Assembly: GCA_027858795.1 (NCBI GenBank)
Contig: JAQICF010000026.1
Location: 1 to 7,949 of the forward strand
DNA from: Candidatus Delongbacteria bacterium
Lineage (GTDB): Bacteria > Delongbacteria > UBA4055
Direction of reading: 5' to 3'
Length of the DNA stretch: 7,949 bases
Shown: positions 6,254-7,949 of the stretch, in pieces
How the letters are laid out: each line of letters begins with the position of its first letter
How positions within the stretch are numbered: the stretch's first letter is position 1
Notes under the pieces: model-generated
Told to the model about the DNA's origin: nothing
The model's input: only the letters and a program-made list of their open reading frames with translations
The model's database searches: none
Made by a program: the position numbers and the translations under genes

Positions 6254-7708
6254 TTATTTCTCGACTTCAACAATCTTCTCTTCAAATTTATATTCACCTT
6301 CCAAAATCTTCCGATACTCGTAAAACCGTTTCAAACATTCAATAATTTTATCATCAGGAAATCCAATTTTTCTTAAAAATACTGCTGTAAGAATCATTTT
6401 TGCACCATAAAACAACCAATATAAATCTTCACCCTCATAACAAAATGGATTTCTCTTCTTTTTTTCTTCGCTATCTCCGTGAGATATCGCATGTCGTGTT
6501 TGAGCAATTGCTTTTACAAAATTATTAAAATTTGGAATTTTTCTAATAAATTCAAAACTCAAAACTAGATTTGATATTCTATCTTCATAGTTGATATTTT
6601 TTGCATTGTTCGTCAGGTATTTATTAAGCCATTTCCTATATTTATCCTTTTTTGAATCAGAAATACATTCTAACAGTTCATTTTTTCTTTTCTTAAATTC
6701 AACAGTATTTATAACATAATCATTCTTTTCTTTTTCAAGAAAAATCCATGTATAAGAATCCAAAGCTTGTGCTAAAGATAAAAATTGAAACCCTATTAAA
6801 TTCTGCGTGTAATAAGTTAAGAAAAACATATCATAAATATGTTTTAGTTGATTATACTCAAAATACCAATTTTTTAGTGCCTTTTTAAATCCAATTTTTT
6901 CTAAATCTTCAAAATAGAAAATTTCGTACATTAAACGGCCATTAAGGTCTTTTGTCGTATGATCTCTTCTTATAAATATTTCTTTTGTGTGCAATCGCTC
7001 TTTATTGTATGACCAAATTTTTTCTAAAAAAACAGGTTCGGAAGTAGCTAAACTGATAAAATTTTTAAGATGATTTAAATCTCTTTCAATCTCGTCAATA
7101 TGAGTATTTTTTGTATAGTTTAATAAAAAGTATGGTTTTTTCTGGATATTACAGTATACATTACCCTTTTTATAGTTTGTGCTAATACAAAACTTTATTG
7201 TTAAATTATTTCTTACTTTTGACAAAATTGTTTTCTTTGGAAGTACATGAACACCATAACCTTCTTTACCATTGTGATACTCATTAAATGGAAGTTTTAT
7301 GATATTTTCTTTTACCCAAAATTCCAACATTGGTAAATATAATGCTAGCATCTTGTATTTGATTCTATCTTCTGAGCTAAATAAATTATTTGAAAATATT
7401 TTTTCTATATAAAAAAATGATGTGTTATCGCCCTTATATCCATTACAATTATATAAAGTCCAAGTAGCTCCTCTATTATCTTTCCTTCTACAACCAAGTA
7501 TTATTTTATGAGTACTACCAAACTGTTTAATTAAATCATTAGCTTTTTTCAATCTCGCTTTTTGATCTTTTATTTTATCATCAATAATATCGGTATGTAC
7601 AATTTTTAAGCTACCCCCTTTAATGGGGTCATATTCCAAAAAACCAAAAAATTTTTCATCCTTTTTTTCTGGCCACCAAAAATATCCTTGTTCTTTAAAT
7701 GCTTTCAT
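6254..7708 (-). CDS. ApeA-like HEPN protein
   Basis: The 484-residue product opens with GYFWWPEKKDEKFFGFLEYDP (about 8-28), closely matching the GxFWxPxxxxxxxxGxLxxDP opening of the ApeA N-terminal domain. The C-terminus is a HEPN fold. The segment QFLSLAQALDSYTW (308-321) is the first helix with the LAQALDSY pattern typical of ApeA-type HEPN. The motif RHAISH (R405, H410) is the RX4H catalytic signature, near the expected distance. ApeA from Escherichia coli is a known anti-phage HEPN protein thought to act by abortive infection through RNA cleavage. This protein shares that architecture but is linked to two further genes, and ApeA itself works alone. GAGG (plus-strand 7717-7720) lies 8 bases before the ATG. 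A stretch of 71 bases parts it from the restriction-modification-like gene upstream, filled by a three-way-junction structure. No membrane segment is seen. Confidence 0.8.
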   Translation of the reverse strand: MKAFKEQGYFWWPEKKDEKFFGFLEYDPIKGGSLKIVHTDIIDDKIKDQKARLKKANDLIKQFGSTHKIILGCRRKDNRGATWTLYNCNGYKGDNTSFFYIEKIFSNNLFSSEDRIKYKMLALYLPMLEFWVKENIIKLPFNEYHNGKEGYGVHVLPKKTILSKVRNNLTIKFCISTNYKKGNVYCNIQKKPYFLLNYTKNTHIDEIERDLNHLKNFISLATSEPVFLEKIWSYNKERLHTKEIFIRRDHTTKDLNGRLMYEIFYFEDLEKIGFKKALKNWYFEYNQLKHIYDMFFLTYYTQNLIGFQFLSLAQALDSYTWIFLEKEKNDYVINTVEFKKRKNELLECISDSKKDKYRKWLNKYLTNNAKNINYEDRISNLVLSFEFIRKIPNFNNFVKAIAQTRHAISHGDSEEKKKRNPFCYEGEDLYWLFYGAKMILTAVFLRKIGFPDDKIIECLKRFYEYRKILEGEYKFEEKIVEVEK

Positions 7709-7731
7709 AAATTTTTCCTCTTTTTCTCTTC

Positions 7732-7781
7732 AGTTGCACTGGCACTTGCCAGACAAGGGGATATATCCCCTTGTTGCAACT
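7732..7781. repeat. 50-base perfect three-way-junction structure between two genes
   Basis: Outer arms AGTTGCA (7732-7738) and TGCAACT (7775-7781) pair over 7 bp. They enclose two directly abutting hairpins. One is CTGGC/GCCAG (7739-7743 and 7748-7752) with an ACTT loop. The other is a perfect 22-bp palindrome (7753-7774) whose core is CAAGGGGATATATCCCCTTG. Every base between the outer arms belongs to one hairpin or the other, and all the joints have no unpaired bases. It overlaps the stop codon of the upstream gene. It could act as a terminator or attenuator, although no T run follows, as an RNA stabiliser, as an operator, or as a REP/MITE-like mobile palindrome. Confidence 0.7.
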
Positions 7782-7949
7782 ATTTCCCCTCAACTATCCC
7801 TACTTCTTCCTCTGTCAATCCATAAAGTTTATAAACCATCTCATCAATCTCTTTATCTGTCTTAGTAATCTCTGCTTGTAACTCATTTATATCTTTTTTA
7901 TAACCGCTAAAATATTCATCCCAAATATCGTCTTGATCTTTTGGTAATA
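7780..7949 (-). CDS. C-terminal end of a probable type IIG (Eco57I-like) restriction-modification protein
   Basis: This is partial: the frame enters from the right edge and ends at a TAG at 7780-7782, giving 55 visible residues. The end reads LQAEITKTDKEIDEMVYKLY followed by GLTEEEVGIVEGK. A coiled segment followed by EIDxxVYxLYGLTEEEIxIVEG is the usual tail of large Eco57I-type methyltransferase/endonuclease fusions and related N6-adenine methyltransferases with a TaqI-like C-terminal recognition domain. Catalytic motifs (NPPY, PD-ExK) lie outside the window, so the class cannot be proved here. It is first in the minus-strand cluster and may share its transcript with the ApeA-like gene, depending on whether the structure at 7732-7781 stops transcription. 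Confidence 0.6.
   Translation of the reverse strand, partial: LPKDQDDIWDEYFSGYKKDINELQAEITKTDKEIDEMVYKLYGLTEEEVGIVEGK

Noticed and set aside
7623..7865. Plus-strand frame of 80 codons crossing the right-hand gene junction
   Set aside because: It overlaps the ApeA-like start, the three-way-junction palindrome and the restriction-modification tail. All of these are explained better on the minus strand.
1..7949. CRISPR array, tRNA, rRNA or a complete insertion sequence
   Set aside because: I found no regularly spaced repeats, no cloverleaf with CCA-like end, no rRNA sequence and no transposase gene. The three-way junction at 7732-7781 lacks tRNA-like loops.

Overview
The window is an AT-rich accessory region that looks like part of an anti-phage or conflict island. 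The host is probably a member of the Bacteroidota or a relative in the FCB group. The reasons are a RhuM-family fragment, a DUF4238 protein, the low GC content, and intergenic debris of the CAATTGT type. This taxonomic guess is moderate to weak. Most genes of the minus-strand cluster have clear Shine-Dalgarno sequences, which is not typical of classical Bacteroidetes and may point to transfer.

Left part (1-1975). The first 190 bases are AT-rich with no supported gene. A minus-strand rhuM-like fragment (203-604) keeps the N-terminal DNA-binding part of the family, but its frame runs into a strong intrinsic terminator (188-214), so it appears to be a broken remnant. A 290-base divergent spacer separates it from a plus-strand DUF4238 gene (895-1956). 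That gene meets the main cluster tail-to-tail across a hairpin (1936-1975) that can act as a terminator in both directions.

Main cluster (2037-7949, all minus strand, transcribed right to left). In transcription order it holds: the C-terminal end of a protein resembling the tail of Eco57I/type IIG-like restriction-modification enzymes, running off the right edge; a 50-base perfectly abutting three-way-junction structure; an ApeA-like HEPN protein (6254-7708); a zinc-ribbon plus nucleoside-deoxyribosyltransferase-like protein (5231-6241); a second HEPN protein with a different N-terminal domain (3865-5226); a 64-base gap; a GHKL (histidine-kinase-like) ATPase (2937-3800); a STAS-like DUF4325 protein (2566-2928); and a PIN-domain ribonuclease (2037-2573). 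The last three are tightly coupled: 8 bases separate ATPase and STAS genes, and an 8-base ATGAGTAA overlap joins STAS and PIN.

How they may work together (inference). The ApeA-like / deoxyribosyltransferase-like / HEPN trio looks like one module: two candidate RNases around a candidate nucleotide-sensing or nucleotide-processing enzyme. The ATPase/STAS/PIN trio looks like a second module. In it a SpoIIAB/SpoIIAA-type kinase and antagonist switch could control a PIN nuclease. No named defence system that I know has either exact composition, so both are candidates for undescribed systems. Neither assignment was checked by a database search.
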